Shown: positions 51,901-63,000, counted from the first letter of the stretch. The stretch: DNA of 64,000 nucleotides from JAMXLG01 sp963818925 (GCA_963818925.1 CAWFTN010000001.1:992001-1056000); one strand, 5' to 3'. Numbers and translations: made by a program. Notes: generated by a model not told the origin, from the sequence alone.

Positions 51901-52194
51901 CGCGATAGTCCAAACGGCTCAGTGTCATCCTGAGCCACCCCAGTGTCATCCTGAGCTTGTCGAAGGACGCGCATTTCATTAGCTAACGGTTCGTCCGTGA
52001 TCTCACAGGTCAACACGGCGAAAGCCTCGCTCGTAACCGTAGCGCGAACGAGCAGTGCTCGCGAATTTACGGCGCTTCCGGGTCGTCGCCTTACGTTGAA
52101 CCAACGAACGGCTGCTACAACATCGGATGGTTCAACAGCGAGCGTTGTTTTGAGTGGACGCAAGTCACGCCGTCGCGCGTCGAGACCATGGTCG
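51901..52194. other. Intergenic region between convergent prfA and the Tc toxin gene
   Basis: About 290 bases with no supported gene. The first 70 bases hold the repeat cluster listed separately. Bases 51970-52194 show no promoter, RNA gene or hairpin that could be defended. Confidence 0.6.
51916..51967. repeat. Two copies of the dispersed repeat, forming a hairpin after prfA
   Basis: AGTGTCATCCTGAGC occurs at 51921-51935 and again at 51942-51956, where it continues to the full element ending TTGTCGAAGGA at 51967. The first copy lets GGCTCAG (51916-51922) pair with CTGAGCC (51930-51936), which could serve as a weak prfA terminator. Confidence 0.7.
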
Positions 52195-55100
52195 TTACAA
52201 CGCGAAGATCAAGGCGGCGGCTCCCAACAGCATCATTCCCGTTCCGGCCGTTGCAGTGTTGGTCGCAGCCTGTGACTGCTGTTGCGGTGTGAGCGGCGCC
52301 GGGGCCGAGAAATGTATCGACCGCAGCCCGATGGTCTGCGTCTCCCACGTGATGCGGGCGGCGAGTTTTGTCATCGTCCATATCGACGGTGCGTCGTGGT
52401 GTTCGGGAATGGGTTGTATGAGGGGTTTGGTGTCCTGCGGTGTCGGCATCAATGGCGGTGGCCCGACCGGCAGCGGATCGACGATCGGGTGTACGAGCGG
52501 TTTATTGTCCTGCGGTGTCGGCATCAACGGCGGTGGCCCGACCGGCAGCGGATTGGCGATCGGATGAATCAGCGGTTTATGATCTTGCGGAACGGCCATG
52601 CGTGGTGTCGCGTTCGGTTGTATTTGCGGGCTTTGAACAAACACGTCACTTGGGTCCATACCGATGCCGGTCAGCGCGTCCTTGACCAGTTTCGCTTCGG
52701 GTGATTTTCCTTCACGAATAGCATCGCGAATCGCTTGGTTCAGGCGGTTTGCGAGGTCACGGGGATTCCCGGTTGTGTTTCGCATCGCATTGCGCGCGTC
52801 TCGCGTGATGGCTTCGAGTTCTTTTACTTCTGAGAAACGCCGCGTCAGCATTTCGCCTGCCGCTTTGCGAAATGCCTCGAGGCCCTGATTCTTCGCATCC
52901 TGAAGCGATATCTGCGGCTTAGCGGGCGAAGGGTTCTGATCGACGAGGTCGTTCTTGGTATTGCGGTTCGTGTACTTTTCCAAGAATTGCTTGTTGCCCG
53001 CATCGTCCCAGCGGCCGCCCTGCGAGACAGCGTTCGGCTCATCGATGTCGATGCGTAACCTCGTGCGCCAGGGGCGAGAATGCGTGACCGCATCCTCGAA
53101 GCTCTTGACGAGCTGGTCGACTTCCTCCGGCGTGAAAAAGTTATTCCGGCCGGTGGGATCGCGGAAACAGATCGGGTTGTTGCTGGCGTACGCGTAGAGG
53201 TTCGTCGAGTCGGTAAAGCCTGCCGGATCGCCGCGCGTCCAGCGTCCAAGCCACGGCGCGTAATAGCGCGCACCGCAGTAGTACAGAGCGTTTTCGTCGT
53301 CGCGCTCTTTGCCGATGTACCGATAGCGTTTCAGACTTACTTCCGCCGCGTTCGGCCCGGATTGCAACGACGTGCTGCCGAAAGGATAGTACTCTTCGTA
53401 GCTGATGAGATTGCCTGAATCGTCCGTTTCTAGACTCGACGATTCGATGTTGTTCGTGAATTGGTAGCGGATCGTCGTGCTCGGTACGACGGCACCCTCA
53501 GACGTATCGACCGTCTTTGTCTCGACGAGCGCGATACGCCGTTTATCGTCCATCACACACAGCGACCATCGCTCGAGCGACGTATTCCCTTTTGAATCGT
53601 ACTCGCGATAGATTTCTACGAGGCCGTCAACGTAGAAACGCTCCTTGACTTTCTTCCCAGGCGCGGACTCGGTGACTTTACGAACGCGATTTCCGAACGC
53701 ATCGTACACGTAGAACGTGATTACTCGGTTTCCGTTCGAAACCTGACGGCTGCTGGACTGCAGTTGATCCTTGAAATCCCACGTCATCAGCGGAAGATGT
53801 TGCATCGTGCGCATATTGCCGTTGGAGTCGTACGTGAACGTTTCAACGAACGTGCCGACTGAGGCTTGCGTCAAACGGTTGTTCTTCGCAGGTACGTTCG
53901 GCTGATCGTAGCTGTAGGCGCGGGTCCAAGCGCCGCCGGTCGCTGCGTGGGCGGCCTGTTGGAGGTTGCCGGCTGCGTCGTATTGGTACGTCTCCGTATA
54001 TGGCCGCATCGCCGCTTCGTCGGTCGGCAACGGCTGCCCCATGCGGGGCGAATCGTCATACGTGGCTTGCGTTTGCGATACGAGTCCGATCAGCTCGCGA
54101 CCGGATGCCTGCGAGAGCCGGTATAGGGCATCGTAGATGTAGCTTCCACCCGGCGTTGCCGGCTGATTGTTGAAGTATAGCGTCTGCTGCGCACCATCCG
54201 CGAGCGACGTCACGTTTCCCATTGGGTCGTAAGAGTAACTCAACTGCTGCAGTCGCGATGAATCGGATGTTCTAGTGGCGGTGATCGCAGTCAAGCGAAG
54301 CGTCTGCGGATCGTAACCGTACGCCTCGCTTGCAAGGTTTCCGGCCCCGAGTACCACGAGCGTGCGGCGTCCCTTCGCATCGTATTCGATGTCGCTAACG
54401 AAGGACGTCGTGGATTTCGCACCGCGCAGAGCGACGTTGAGGTGATTGAGCAGTTTCGCTTCGTTGTACGCAGGCACGATAACGCTTGCATCGGGCGCGG
54501 TTACTTGCGTCGGCCGATTGAGGGCGTCATAGGTCGTGGACGTCGTGAGAACGAGTGCATCCACGGCCGGCGAGACGGACCAGTCCGGCGACGTCGCATA
54601 GTCAACCAGGAACTGGCGCGTGGTTGTCAGCGGATTGCCTTTGAAGTCGAAGTCGGAGTTCTTGACGACGCCGGCGTCATCGGATTGGGTGTAGAGCCTT
54701 CCGCGTAGATTATGTTGCGTATCGTTCGGCTGTCCTTCGCCATAGATTGCGGATTCGGCGAGCCGCTCCGGCGAGGTCGGCAGCGTCGCAAAGAGTTTGA
54801 CTTCGCGCTTCAACGCATCGTACGTGCGCCGGATTTGGTTTCCGTTGCTGTCCCATTGACGCATCATCGCGCCGCAGGCATTGAGGAGCGTCCAGCGCGT
54901 GCCTTCGTCGATGTTTACGCTTCGAATTCGACGGCCAAGCATGTCAACGGCATACGTCATCGCCGTACGATCGAGTGCGTCTGTGATTGAGCGCGTGTAG
55001 CTTTGCACGTCCTGGTTTACGAAAGTACGATCGTGACTCTCCGTGGTCGAAGCACCCGTCGTCGTTCGATTCCATGCAAACGTGACGAACGGCCGTCCGA

Positions 55101-58100
55101 GCGTATCGAGCCCGACAACTGTTGGGGTTCCTGCATGCGCTGACGTCTTTTTCGCTGCGTCTTTTTGCGCAGCATCGGTGCTCGAACTCCGTTGGCCGTA
55201 CCACGTCGGCAGAACGTCTGTCGACGGCAGGCGCGAGAGATACGTACCAACGTCGCCGTCGGTCGTCGGATCCGCTATCAAGGCAGTGTCGTTTAAATCC
55301 CATGTCGTCATGCGCCATGGTTGCGTGATGACTTTCGACCATGATTGGTCCGCGTGCAGCATCGCGGCGCAGCGGCCGATCGGGTCGTAAAACGCCGTGG
55401 ACGTCACACCGATTGCTGCACCGAATGCAAAGTCGTGCGAAGAATCGAAGAACGGCTCGTATTCGCGGACGATATTTCCCTTATTGTCGAAGATCTTCCA
55501 ACCCGTACCGACCCAGCGAGGTTCGACCGTCGGACCGCCGTCGACGAGCGGCCCGGGCTCCGCCTGCACCTTGTTTTGAATGACGCGCGCGAATCCGTCG
55601 GAGAAAGCAAACACGAGTTGCAGCTTTGAAGCGACACCGTGCAGATCGCTCACGTGAGTCTCACGAAGAATCGACGCCGCGAAAATCGGGGGCGCGGCAG
55701 CGGGTGAACGCGAAAAGCGCCCGACATCGTAGACGACACGCGTCGTAGAATTCCCCAGCATCGCGGCGGCGTGCCCGGTGGGATCGTTGAAGAATGTGTC
55801 GATGTCTGCTTGCGGTGGATCGGCGACGAAGTTCGAGAGTACATCGCCGAGCGTTTCGGTCGTTTTACCCATGACCGCGGTCGCGACGAGCATGCAGAGC
55901 GCGTCGTACGCGGCCGCAGAGCGGTTCTGGTTCGCGTCCGTGACCATCTTGGGTTGCAACGCGCGATAGTCATACTGGAAGGAGAGGACATTTTGGACGG
56001 CATCCGTCGACGTCGCTACCAGCAGATCGTATGCGTCATATGTGACGACCGCATCGTTTCCGAACGAGTCCTCAAAGCGTAGCGGAATGAAAAAGTGCGT
56101 GGAAGCGCTGGCGAGCTCCGTTGCCGGCAAGTCCGAGGGACCCGGCGAATAGAACTGCCTGCCGGAGGGCATCCACCAATACCCGTCCATCTGTACGAAG
56201 CCGCCTTCGGTTTGTAAGATCGTCGAATCGGGCAGCAGGTTCGCCGCACCGTTCTTGAAGACGCCAAGGAGTCCGGGAGTGTAGATCGCGTTGTACCGTT
56301 CAAAGACAATGGCGCGCGATTGCAGTGTCCCAAGCGCAAGTGTCGCGCTCAAATCGTCCGCTCGATATATTGTGCGGCTCAGCTTCGTGGTACGGCGGTA
56401 GGGTGCAGCGGTTACCGCGCCGGTTGCGTCGACGTCTTCGAATGGAAGATCGTGCGCCCCGTCGGCCGCGAGCGCAATCTTTTGCGCGAGTTCGTCAAAG
56501 CCGAAGAGGTTCGTCGTGCCCGGTTGATTCGCATCAGGAACGATATGAATGAGTTCGAACGTCTGCAGTTGCGCCGGTGCAGGCGCGTGGTAAGCGTCCG
56601 CGCCGAGCACGGCGTTTGTAAACGAGGCGGCAGTGTATGTAACCATTGCACGGGATTGGACGGCGTTGTCATCCGCGGTAAAGTAGGGATCGGACTCGGT
56701 GAACCGGCGCGGATAGGTGATGCTTGCAGATTGCAGCTCGTTACCGTAGTCGTCGACGTCGAGCACGAGATGATGCGCCACGCGCGGATCGAATGCTGTT
56801 TGCCCGCTCTCTGAATAGAGTGTCCGGTCGTAATTCCACTCAAGCGTTTCGCGGTCGTGGCGGAAGAAGACGGGATATCGATTCATCCCAAACGGCTGCA
56901 GGCGCGTCACCGTAAAGTTATGTTCGGTAATTTGATAGGGCAACGAGGCGGCGGCCGTGCCGTCATCCGCGTAGACCTCTTGACGGAGCATCGCACCTTT
57001 GAGCGCTCGCATCGCCTCCCGCACCTCATCCGCGATCCACGCCGGGTCGATCACCGTATCGGGCAGTAACTCCGGTCCGCCTGTTTCGTGGAAATATTCG
57101 TGTTGAAAAACGCGCGTTACACGGCCTTCCAGGGCGAACACACCGGTATGGAACCAGGTCTTCACTACAACCGGCGGCACATAGGAAGCGACATCGATAT
57201 TGGTCGAGTTCGGGAAGTTGGCTTGCTGCAGAACGCCGAGCTCGTCGGTATCACGTCGTTCGATCATTCCGAACCCGCGAAACTCGCGGTCGACCGGATC
57301 GAAATAGCCGTGATGGTACGCATACCGGCTCGTGAAGCGCGTGCGACTCACCGCATCGTCGATTTCAACACGTGAGACAACCTGAACCGGGAACGGCAGC
57401 CGTGTCACCCACGGCTGTCCCGCTTCGCGATCGGCCAAATAAAAGGCCGTCGACGGCGTGTACGTCACTCGGGTCTGCGCGCCGAGATTATTGCGCATGC
57501 TCACGAGGAGATGCGGCTTGGTCCCGCTCATAAAATCGATGTAGCGCATCGGTTGCCGCTCATCGATTGGCGCCGGCGTGGACCACACCAGGCACGATGT
57601 GCCGTTCCCCAGCAAGTCGACGGTTTCAACGTCGCAGATGTCGTCATAACGCGGCATCGCGTCGACGATCTGCGCGGCGCTCCACGCGTTGCCCGACTGG
57701 TTGGCGTAGACGTATGCGCCGTGCGACGTTACATAGATGAGATCCAGCGTTCCCGAGCCGTCGATGTCCGCGAGGCGGCAACGGAGGGGATCGAAAAGAT
57801 CCGGGGCATCGAGCATCGGCGCGTTGTCCATCGTCACCTTTGCACCGAAGCGGCCGTAACCCAGGTTTGGCCAATAACAGATCTCGGCTTCATTGATACG
57901 CACGATGTCGTGGAGGCCGTCCCCCGACATGTCGCCGATCAATATCGTCTGCGTTCCGTCGGCAAAAACGACTGCCGCTCCGCGCTCCTCGTCGTCCGCT
58001 TTCTCGACGTCGAGCGCATTTGCAAAGCCCGATTCGCCGAGCGATTCAAACCATGTGAACACGCGGTCCGCGGCAATCAGTACGTCCGCGATGCCGTCGC

Positions 58101-59715
58101 CGTCGATGTCGAACATGCGAAGATTCGGCTCGTTCCAGTCGATAGCCGGCATCGCGTCGATCGCGCGGAACGGCGCCCACGTTCCATCGCCTTTGCGTTT
58201 ATAGAATCCCGGCGCAGGCGCATTGAGAAACGCGCAGTCGGGTCGTCCGCCGCCTGAAAGATCCATGAACCGAACGCTTCCCGCGCTTTGCGCGCCTGCC
58301 GCGGGAATCGTCGCGACTTCGGAGAGCGATTCAAACGATGCGTTCGGTACGGGCGGCGCACCGTCGGACAAGAATGAAAGCGGGCTCGAGTTGCGTTTGT
58401 AATACCATGCGCCATCGCTCCCGCCGAGCAAGCCGCTCGCGCCCTCACTGTCGAGGTCGATCCATTGCCGGCGCGTTCCAGCGATTAGAAGATTCTCTAC
58501 ACTTTCTGAATCCAGATCGTGAATCGTCGTGTCGAACGCGACCGGTGTGTACTCAAACTCGAGTGCAGGCATCGAACGCCGCAAATACGTGCCGTTTGCT
58601 CGGCGGACGTATCCGCAATGCGTGACGGACGTTGCATATGTAGCGACGGGATTTTCGGCATACGCAATTTCCGTCGAACGAACGAGTGCGCCGGGCTGCC
58701 CAAGTTCGGCGAAATGATGGAACATCAGGAAGCGCATGCAAAGGCGGTACGTGCGAACCTCGAAGGTCGAACGAAACGTCGAGAACGGATCGGGGCGTAC
58801 CGGCCATGGTTGAGACGGGGTCGTCGAGGCGGTCACGTAGACGTCGCCTTGACCATCGGGGGCCGCGGCGCTATAGTGGCCTTCGCCGTAGTCGACGACG
58901 AGTTCAAAGAGCCACGTGAGTTTCGTGATATCCGGCTGCACGAGCATTGACGGTTGATTGCCATAGCGCACGCGTTTGAGATAGCGGTTCACACCGCGCG
59001 TCTGCGTCGTCCGATTTCGCTCGCTTGCGAGACCGAGATCGACGCCGCGGTCGTCCTCGCCGATGTAGTCGTACAGAATGGCGTTGCCGCGGTCGTCGTT
59101 GCTTCGCGAGATGAGCCAAGTGTAGATGCGCGACGGATCGGCCGGATCGGCGATGCGGCTCGTCGCTGACTCGCCGAAGTACGTCGTGACGTTGTCCTTC
59201 GAAATCGTTCGCCAGTACGTGTCTCCGTCGGAGATGCGCGTCCAGCGTTCGATGCGCGAAAATAGTCCTTCGATGCGGGGGCGATATCGTGCAACCGCGT
59301 AGCCGCCGCTCGTAAACCGGTCGCGCTGCCACGACCCGTCGCCTTGCTGCACGAGCACCGGAACGAGGTCCTCGCTGCCCTGCAGCAGAAACGTATCCGA
59401 TTCTGCGTCGTCAATATAGCGCGGAAGACCGCGGTCGGTACGGCGCGAGATCGATTGTTGCGAGAGAGTCCACCCCAAACCGAACGGTCCGTTTCCAGCG
59501 CCGGAATCATATGCCAAAGAAACTTGCGGCGTAACCCCCGAACGTCCGGCGCTCACGGCGACCGGAACGGAAAAGGACGCTGTGCCGGTTACGGGATTCG
59601 TGTTGAAGACCTCGCCGATGCCGCGGATAGCCCCGCCGCCCTTCGGCAAATCGACGGTAGGCGCGTGAACGAAGAAATTATCGGACGGCGTCGTGACCGG
59701 GGGCGTCTTGAGCAT
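52195..59715 (-). CDS. Fused TcB-TcC insecticidal-type toxin component (SpvB, VCBS, TcdB-mid, RHS)
   Basis: This is a 2506-residue protein. Residues about 20-330 form the SpvB domain (LPKGGGAIRGIGEVFNTNP, TGTASFSVPVAVS). Residues 415-680 hold integrin/VCBS-like Ca repeats (MFDIDGDGIADVL, IGDMSGDGLHDIV, LADIDGSGTLDLI). Residues about 690-860 are the TcdB middle region (SMRNNLGAQTRVTYTPSTAF). YD/RHS repeats then run to the RHS core (YRYIGKERDDENALYYCGAR, then SNNPICFRDPTGR near 2190). This is a B and a C subunit in one chain, which would form the hollow cocoon of a Tc toxin. The 315-residue tail is helical, then holds three 25-residue Pro-rich repeats (2377-2440), and ends in a hydrophobic segment. 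No known toxin domain is seen there. Its ATG shares a base with the nucleotidyltransferase stop. Confidence 0.9.
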   Translation of the reverse strand: MLKTPPVTTPSDNFFVHAPTVDLPKGGGAIRGIGEVFNTNPVTGTASFSVPVAVSAGRSGVTPQVSLAYDSGAGNGPFGLGWTLSQQSISRRTDRGLPRYIDDAESDTFLLQGSEDLVPVLVQQGDGSWQRDRFTSGGYAVARYRPRIEGLFSRIERWTRISDGDTYWRTISKDNVTTYFGESATSRIADPADPSRIYTWLISRSNDDRGNAILYDYIGEDDRGVDLGLASERNRTTQTRGVNRYLKRVRYGNQPSMLVQPDITKLTWLFELVVDYGEGHYSAAAPDGQGDVYVTASTTPSQPWPVRPDPFSTFRSTFEVRTYRLCMRFLMFHHFAELGQPGALVRSTEIAYAENPVATYATSVTHCGYVRRANGTYLRRSMPALEFEYTPVAFDTTIHDLDSESVENLLIAGTRRQWIDLDSEGASGLLGGSDGAWYYKRNSSPLSFLSDGAPPVPNASFESLSEVATIPAAGAQSAGSVRFMDLSGGGRPDCAFLNAPAPGFYKRKGDGTWAPFRAIDAMPAIDWNEPNLRMFDIDGDGIADVLIAADRVFTWFESLGESGFANALDVEKADDEERGAAVVFADGTQTILIGDMSGDGLHDIVRINEAEICYWPNLGYGRFGAKVTMDNAPMLDAPDLFDPLRCRLADIDGSGTLDLIYVTSHGAYVYANQSGNAWSAAQIVDAMPRYDDICDVETVDLLGNGTSCLVWSTPAPIDERQPMRYIDFMSGTKPHLLVSMRNNLGAQTRVTYTPSTAFYLADREAGQPWVTRLPFPVQVVSRVEIDDAVSRTRFTSRYAYHHGYFDPVDREFRGFGMIERRDTDELGVLQQANFPNSTNIDVASYVPPVVVKTWFHTGVFALEGRVTRVFQHEYFHETGGPELLPDTVIDPAWIADEVREAMRALKGAMLRQEVYADDGTAAASLPYQITEHNFTVTRLQPFGMNRYPVFFRHDRETLEWNYDRTLYSESGQTAFDPRVAHHLVLDVDDYGNELQSASITYPRRFTESDPYFTADDNAVQSRAMVTYTAASFTNAVLGADAYHAPAPAQLQTFELIHIVPDANQPGTTNLFGFDELAQKIALAADGAHDLPFEDVDATGAVTAAPYRRTTKLSRTIYRADDLSATLALGTLQSRAIVFERYNAIYTPGLLGVFKNGAANLLPDSTILQTEGGFVQMDGYWWMPSGRQFYSPGPSDLPATELASASTHFFIPLRFEDSFGNDAVVTYDAYDLLVATSTDAVQNVLSFQYDYRALQPKMVTDANQNRSAAAYDALCMLVATAVMGKTTETLGDVLSNFVADPPQADIDTFFNDPTGHAAAMLGNSTTRVVYDVGRFSRSPAAAPPIFAASILRETHVSDLHGVASKLQLVFAFSDGFARVIQNKVQAEPGPLVDGGPTVEPRWVGTGWKIFDNKGNIVREYEPFFDSSHDFAFGAAIGVTSTAFYDPIGRCAAMLHADQSWSKVITQPWRMTTWDLNDTALIADPTTDGDVGTYLSRLPSTDVLPTWYGQRSSSTDAAQKDAAKKTSAHAGTPTVVGLDTLGRPFVTFAWNRTTTGASTTESHDRTFVNQDVQSYTRSITDALDRTAMTYAVDMLGRRIRSVNIDEGTRWTLLNACGAMMRQWDSNGNQIRRTYDALKREVKLFATLPTSPERLAESAIYGEGQPNDTQHNLRGRLYTQSDDAGVVKNSDFDFKGNPLTTTRQFLVDYATSPDWSVSPAVDALVLTTSTTYDALNRPTQVTAPDASVIVPAYNEAKLLNHLNVALRGAKSTTSFVSDIEYDAKGRRTLVVLGAGNLASEAYGYDPQTLRLTAITATRTSDSSRLQQLSYSYDPMGNVTSLADGAQQTLYFNNQPATPGGSYIYDALYRLSQASGRELIGLVSQTQATYDDSPRMGQPLPTDEAAMRPYTETYQYDAAGNLQQAAHAATGGAWTRAYSYDQPNVPAKNNRLTQASVGTFVETFTYDSNGNMRTMQHLPLMTWDFKDQLQSSSRQVSNGNRVITFYVYDAFGNRVRKVTESAPGKKVKERFYVDGLVEIYREYDSKGNTSLERWSLCVMDDKRRIALVETKTVDTSEGAVVPSTTIRYQFTNNIESSSLETDDSGNLISYEEYYPFGSTSLQSGPNAAEVSLKRYRYIGKERDDENALYYCGARYYAPWLGRWTRGDPAGFTDSTNLYAYASNNPICFRDPTGRNNFFTPEEVDQLVKSFEDAVTHSRPWRTRLRIDIDEPNAVSQGGRWDDAGNKQFLEKYTNRNTKNDLVDQNPSPAKPQISLQDAKNQGLEAFRKAAGEMLTRRFSEVKELEAITRDARNAMRNTTGNPRDLANRLNQAIRDAIREGKSPEAKLVKDALTGIGMDPSDVFVQSPQIQPNATPRMAVPQDHKPLIHPIANPLPVGPPPLMPTPQDNKPLVHPIVDPLPVGPPPLMPTPQDTKPLIQPIPEHHDAPSIWTMTKLAARITWETQTIGLRSIHFSAPAPLTPQQQSQAATNTATAGTGMMLLGAAALIFAL
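52398..52587. repeat. 75-base tandem repeat within the RHS protein tail
   Basis: Two full and one partial 75-base units. The core shared block of about 47 bases (starting TGTCCTGCGGTGTCGGCATC on the plus strand) is nearly identical between units. It encodes the repeated KPLxHPIxxPLPVGPPPLMP. The high identity suggests recent expansion. Confidence 0.85.
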
Positions 59716-60041
59716 TAGCCCGTCCCCTCTCGATAGAGCGAGCGTGCCGATACCATGATCTGCGATGCAAAGGAGTTTGGATCGCGAAGCTCATCTTCGA
59801 GCTCTTCGGGGGTGTAAAACAGCAAGTCGAAGTCCGCCGGAAACGACCGCAGCACCCCGATCGTATTTCGGCCGCGGTGCGGGCGCGGCGTGCTACTGCG
59901 TCCTACGATGAGCAGATCGATGTCGCTGCCCGCGTGTGCGGTCCCCTTCGCATACGAACCGAATAGATAGATCGACTCTGCGGTATGGGTGGCAAGTATT
60001 CGTTGCACGATCCACTTGAAATCGGCTTGTGACGCGATCAT
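59715..60041 (-). CDS. Minimal nucleotidyltransferase (MNT, pol-beta fold) inside the Tc operon
   Basis: This 108-residue protein of the MNT/DUF86-partner family has the motif GSYAKGT at 28-34 (the GSxxxG turn), SDIDLLI with metal ligands Asp40 and Asp42, and a third Asp in PADFDLLF (about Asp72), so it looks active. Such enzymes transfer AMP or nucleotides. They are often the antitoxin half of HEPN-MNT pairs, but no HEPN gene is near. It overlaps the TcA gene (ATGA) and the TcB-TcC gene (TAATG), so all three are translated together. Its role in a toxin operon is unknown; self-protection, toxin modification or being a cargo are possible. Confidence 0.85.
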   Translation of the reverse strand: MIASQADFKWIVQRILATHTAESIYLFGSYAKGTAHAGSDIDLLIVGRSSTPRPHRGRNTIGVLRSFPADFDLLFYTPEELEDELRDPNSFASQIMVSARSLYREGTG

Positions 60042-63000
60042 GAGATTTGATAACCGGCAATCAACACGAGATCTTCAATGTCCGCGGGCGTCAGCGAGCG
60101 GAAGTCCGATGCTCCTCTCTTTTGCAGCTTCACGCTCCACGTGGGCAGCTTTGCGCCAACCGGCGTGGGTGTGTGTCCAAGATCGATCTTCGTACTGAAC
60201 GTCGTCGCCCAGTGATGCAAGCCGTTCAGCGTTGCGTCCGCGGGCAACGTCACCGTTTGGGGAGTTCCGCCCGGCGGTGTGATGACAAGGGTGTAGTCGC
60301 CGGCGTCTGCAATTGTCGCGAGCACGTCGAGACTTGCAACTTTGATGTCCATGCCGCTTGTATAGAACGGGAAGCGTTCCGGCGCCATGTCGAGCGAGAG
60401 CACTTGATCGTTGCCGGTTCCCGGATTGAAGAAGCGCGCCCACGCCGAACTGTAGTCGTGGCGCGAGCTGAACATGCGATAGAGGCCCTTACGGCTTTCC
60501 GCCAACACCGCAGCGTTGACTTTGCTGCGAACCGACGTTGACGCGGCAGTGGCGTACGCCTGTCCGCCATCGCGCGCCGTGAATTTCAGATGAAGGATGA
60601 CGTCGGTGATCGACGTGTAATCGAACTGCGGTAGCACGTTGTTGAGCTCGAGCAGCACGCTGCAGATCGCGCCCATGCCCTCGAAGGGCAAATAGCGTTC
60701 GTCCTCGAGACGAAACTCGAACATGCCGCTATCATTCTGTCCACTGCTCGTGACGATTTCCGCGGATCCGCCCGGGTCGTCGACGAACCGCGTGTCGTTC
60801 GGGCCTGTGCGATCGTATCCGCCGGAAATATCGGATGTTGCCCGATAGCTGTTATTTAAGACGGAGACGCTCATCGAGACGCTGCCGTTGGAAGAAATAA
60901 CGGCCGGAACCGAGACGGAGAGCGTCTTTAGGCGCAGCATATAGAGTTGCGGATTATCGAGCGAAAAGAGCAGTTCGGGAAGGGCAACCGTCGTTTTGTG
61001 GTTGTTGATCAGCTCGAGGAGCGCATATGGATCGACCTGCGCCAGCGAAACGTGTTTCGTAATTTCCAGCTCGCGCGTGTTGAGTGTGTAATACGCGGAG
61101 TCGAGCCGCTGCAGGTCCGCTTCCAGCTTATCGCCTGCGGTCAGCCCTTGGCGCAAGCTATCCCAATATCCGAATTGAATGTAGCTGCTATCGGTGATGG
61201 CGAGCTCGCGCCGGAAGCACTGCTCGGCGGCTTTCGCGCTTGCGTACGCAAGCTGATAGGTTTGGAAGTAGGTAGCACTCGTCTCGCCCGTCATCCAGTC
61301 GTAAAGTTCCTGATTGGTGAACTTGCTGTGAAGGAACGCATCGACATCGGTCGACTGATTGACGGTATCGACTTGGGCTTTTAGCGATTTTTTCGCGGCG
61401 TCGAGGCGATAGTTCGCCATCTTGATCTCGGAATCGAGGCGCGCGAGTTCGTCGGTAGCGGTCTGTGCCTCGAGGCCCCATGCGTCCTGGCGCTGCGTGT
61501 ACTGACCGAGTGCCGTCGCCGTCTGCGCCATCGTTTGAATCGTTGCGGCGATGATCTTGGCAACCGTTGCGCCGGACGACGAAGATTGTCCGACGTTCTG
61601 GCCACCGATTTTGACCGTCATCATCGGCGTTCCACCGAAGCCCGATGCGCCGAACTGGAGGTCCGGAATAACATAGGAAACCGTCGCCGCAGTATCCAGC
61701 GCGATTGCGATGGCTTGCGGAATCAAGCTCGCCGCTTGGAGAATCAGGGCTGTAGCTTCCCAGTCGTTCATGAGCGCGCGGTTGTTGTAGAAGGCGTAGC
61801 GGTCGCTGTAGCTTTGCTTAGCTTTGTCGAGTGCATCGATTTGTTGGTTTGCAGCGTCGATCTCGCTGTTTCGGATATCTTCGATTGCGTTCTGCAGCGT
61901 GATATCGGCGGAAGAACGGATGCGAGCGAGCTGCTCGGCGTCGCTCTTTTCGAGTGCCGAAAGCAATTGCGTACCGAGAGACTGCACCGAGGCGCACAAC
62001 TCTTTGGCTTGCCGGATCATGGTCGCGAAGCGATACGGAGGCAGCGGGGCATCGATATCACTCAAGACGCTGCTCAGGTCCAATCCGGCCGCAGTCGCTG
62101 CCACGAGCAACGCCGGGTTGATCGGGGGCGCAAAGAGCGGCAACTGTTGGGCGAGACCTTCGATATTGCGGCAGTGACGAATATTGTCGAGCCGGTTATT
62201 GACCGTCGTCCACATATCGAGCAGCTGTTGGTTGGGCGGAATCCGGAAATACAGCGTGTTGATGTTTGGCAACTTCGAGCTGCCGCTCGGGGTCGGGACG
62301 TTGACACGGACAGGTGGAATCACGTTTTCAGCTGCCACCGCCGCGTTCGAAAACGAATCGAGCTGACCTTCGAGGTCGGCGTACGTCTTGACGGCGGGCG
62401 CGACGCGCGGCTGCACCACTTCCCGAGCCGGCCCGAGCATTTCTTCGGCGAGCACGTACAACTGCGTCGCGATATTGATCGACTCCAGCGTGCTCATGCG
62501 GAAGTACATGTCGCCGCCGAGCATGAGATTGTTGATGTACTTCATTACGGTCGCGCGCTGGTACGCGACGGTCCGCATCTGCGCGATCATATCGGGATCG
62601 AACGGATCGCTCCGCCACTGCGCAACTTGGTGTTCGAGGGCGGGATCGTGCGAGTTGATCGACTGCATCAGGTTGTTGATTTGTTCGCTGCTGTAGCTTG
62701 CGGCGGACGTTAGATAGAAGGGTGCCGTGATCCAAAACCGCTGGGGAACGCTGTCCGTCGAACCCGCCGACGGATTGAAAATGTACTCATACCAGCGCTT
62801 CGCGTCATCGAAGTGCTGATTGAGCGAGAGCGCGTTCGCGATCATGAGCGGCGCGTGGAAGAACAGCTCCCAGTTGTAGATCGAATAGCCGGCGTCCGGA
62901 TCGAAGTCGATCCCTTCGGCCGGATATGTGCCATCGGGGAATTTGAGTACGTTTGCGGTCGGGTTATAGTATGTGCCGAAATTAAAGGGCGTGACGCCTT

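Noticed and set aside
52398..52587. CRISPR array or regulatory repeat array
   Set aside because: The 75-base units are contiguous, in frame and encode a Pro-rich peptide repeat; no spacers.
59715..60041. Classical HEPN-MNT toxin-antitoxin pair
   Set aside because: No HEPN (RxxxxH) ORF lies next to the MNT; both neighbours are Tc toxin genes.
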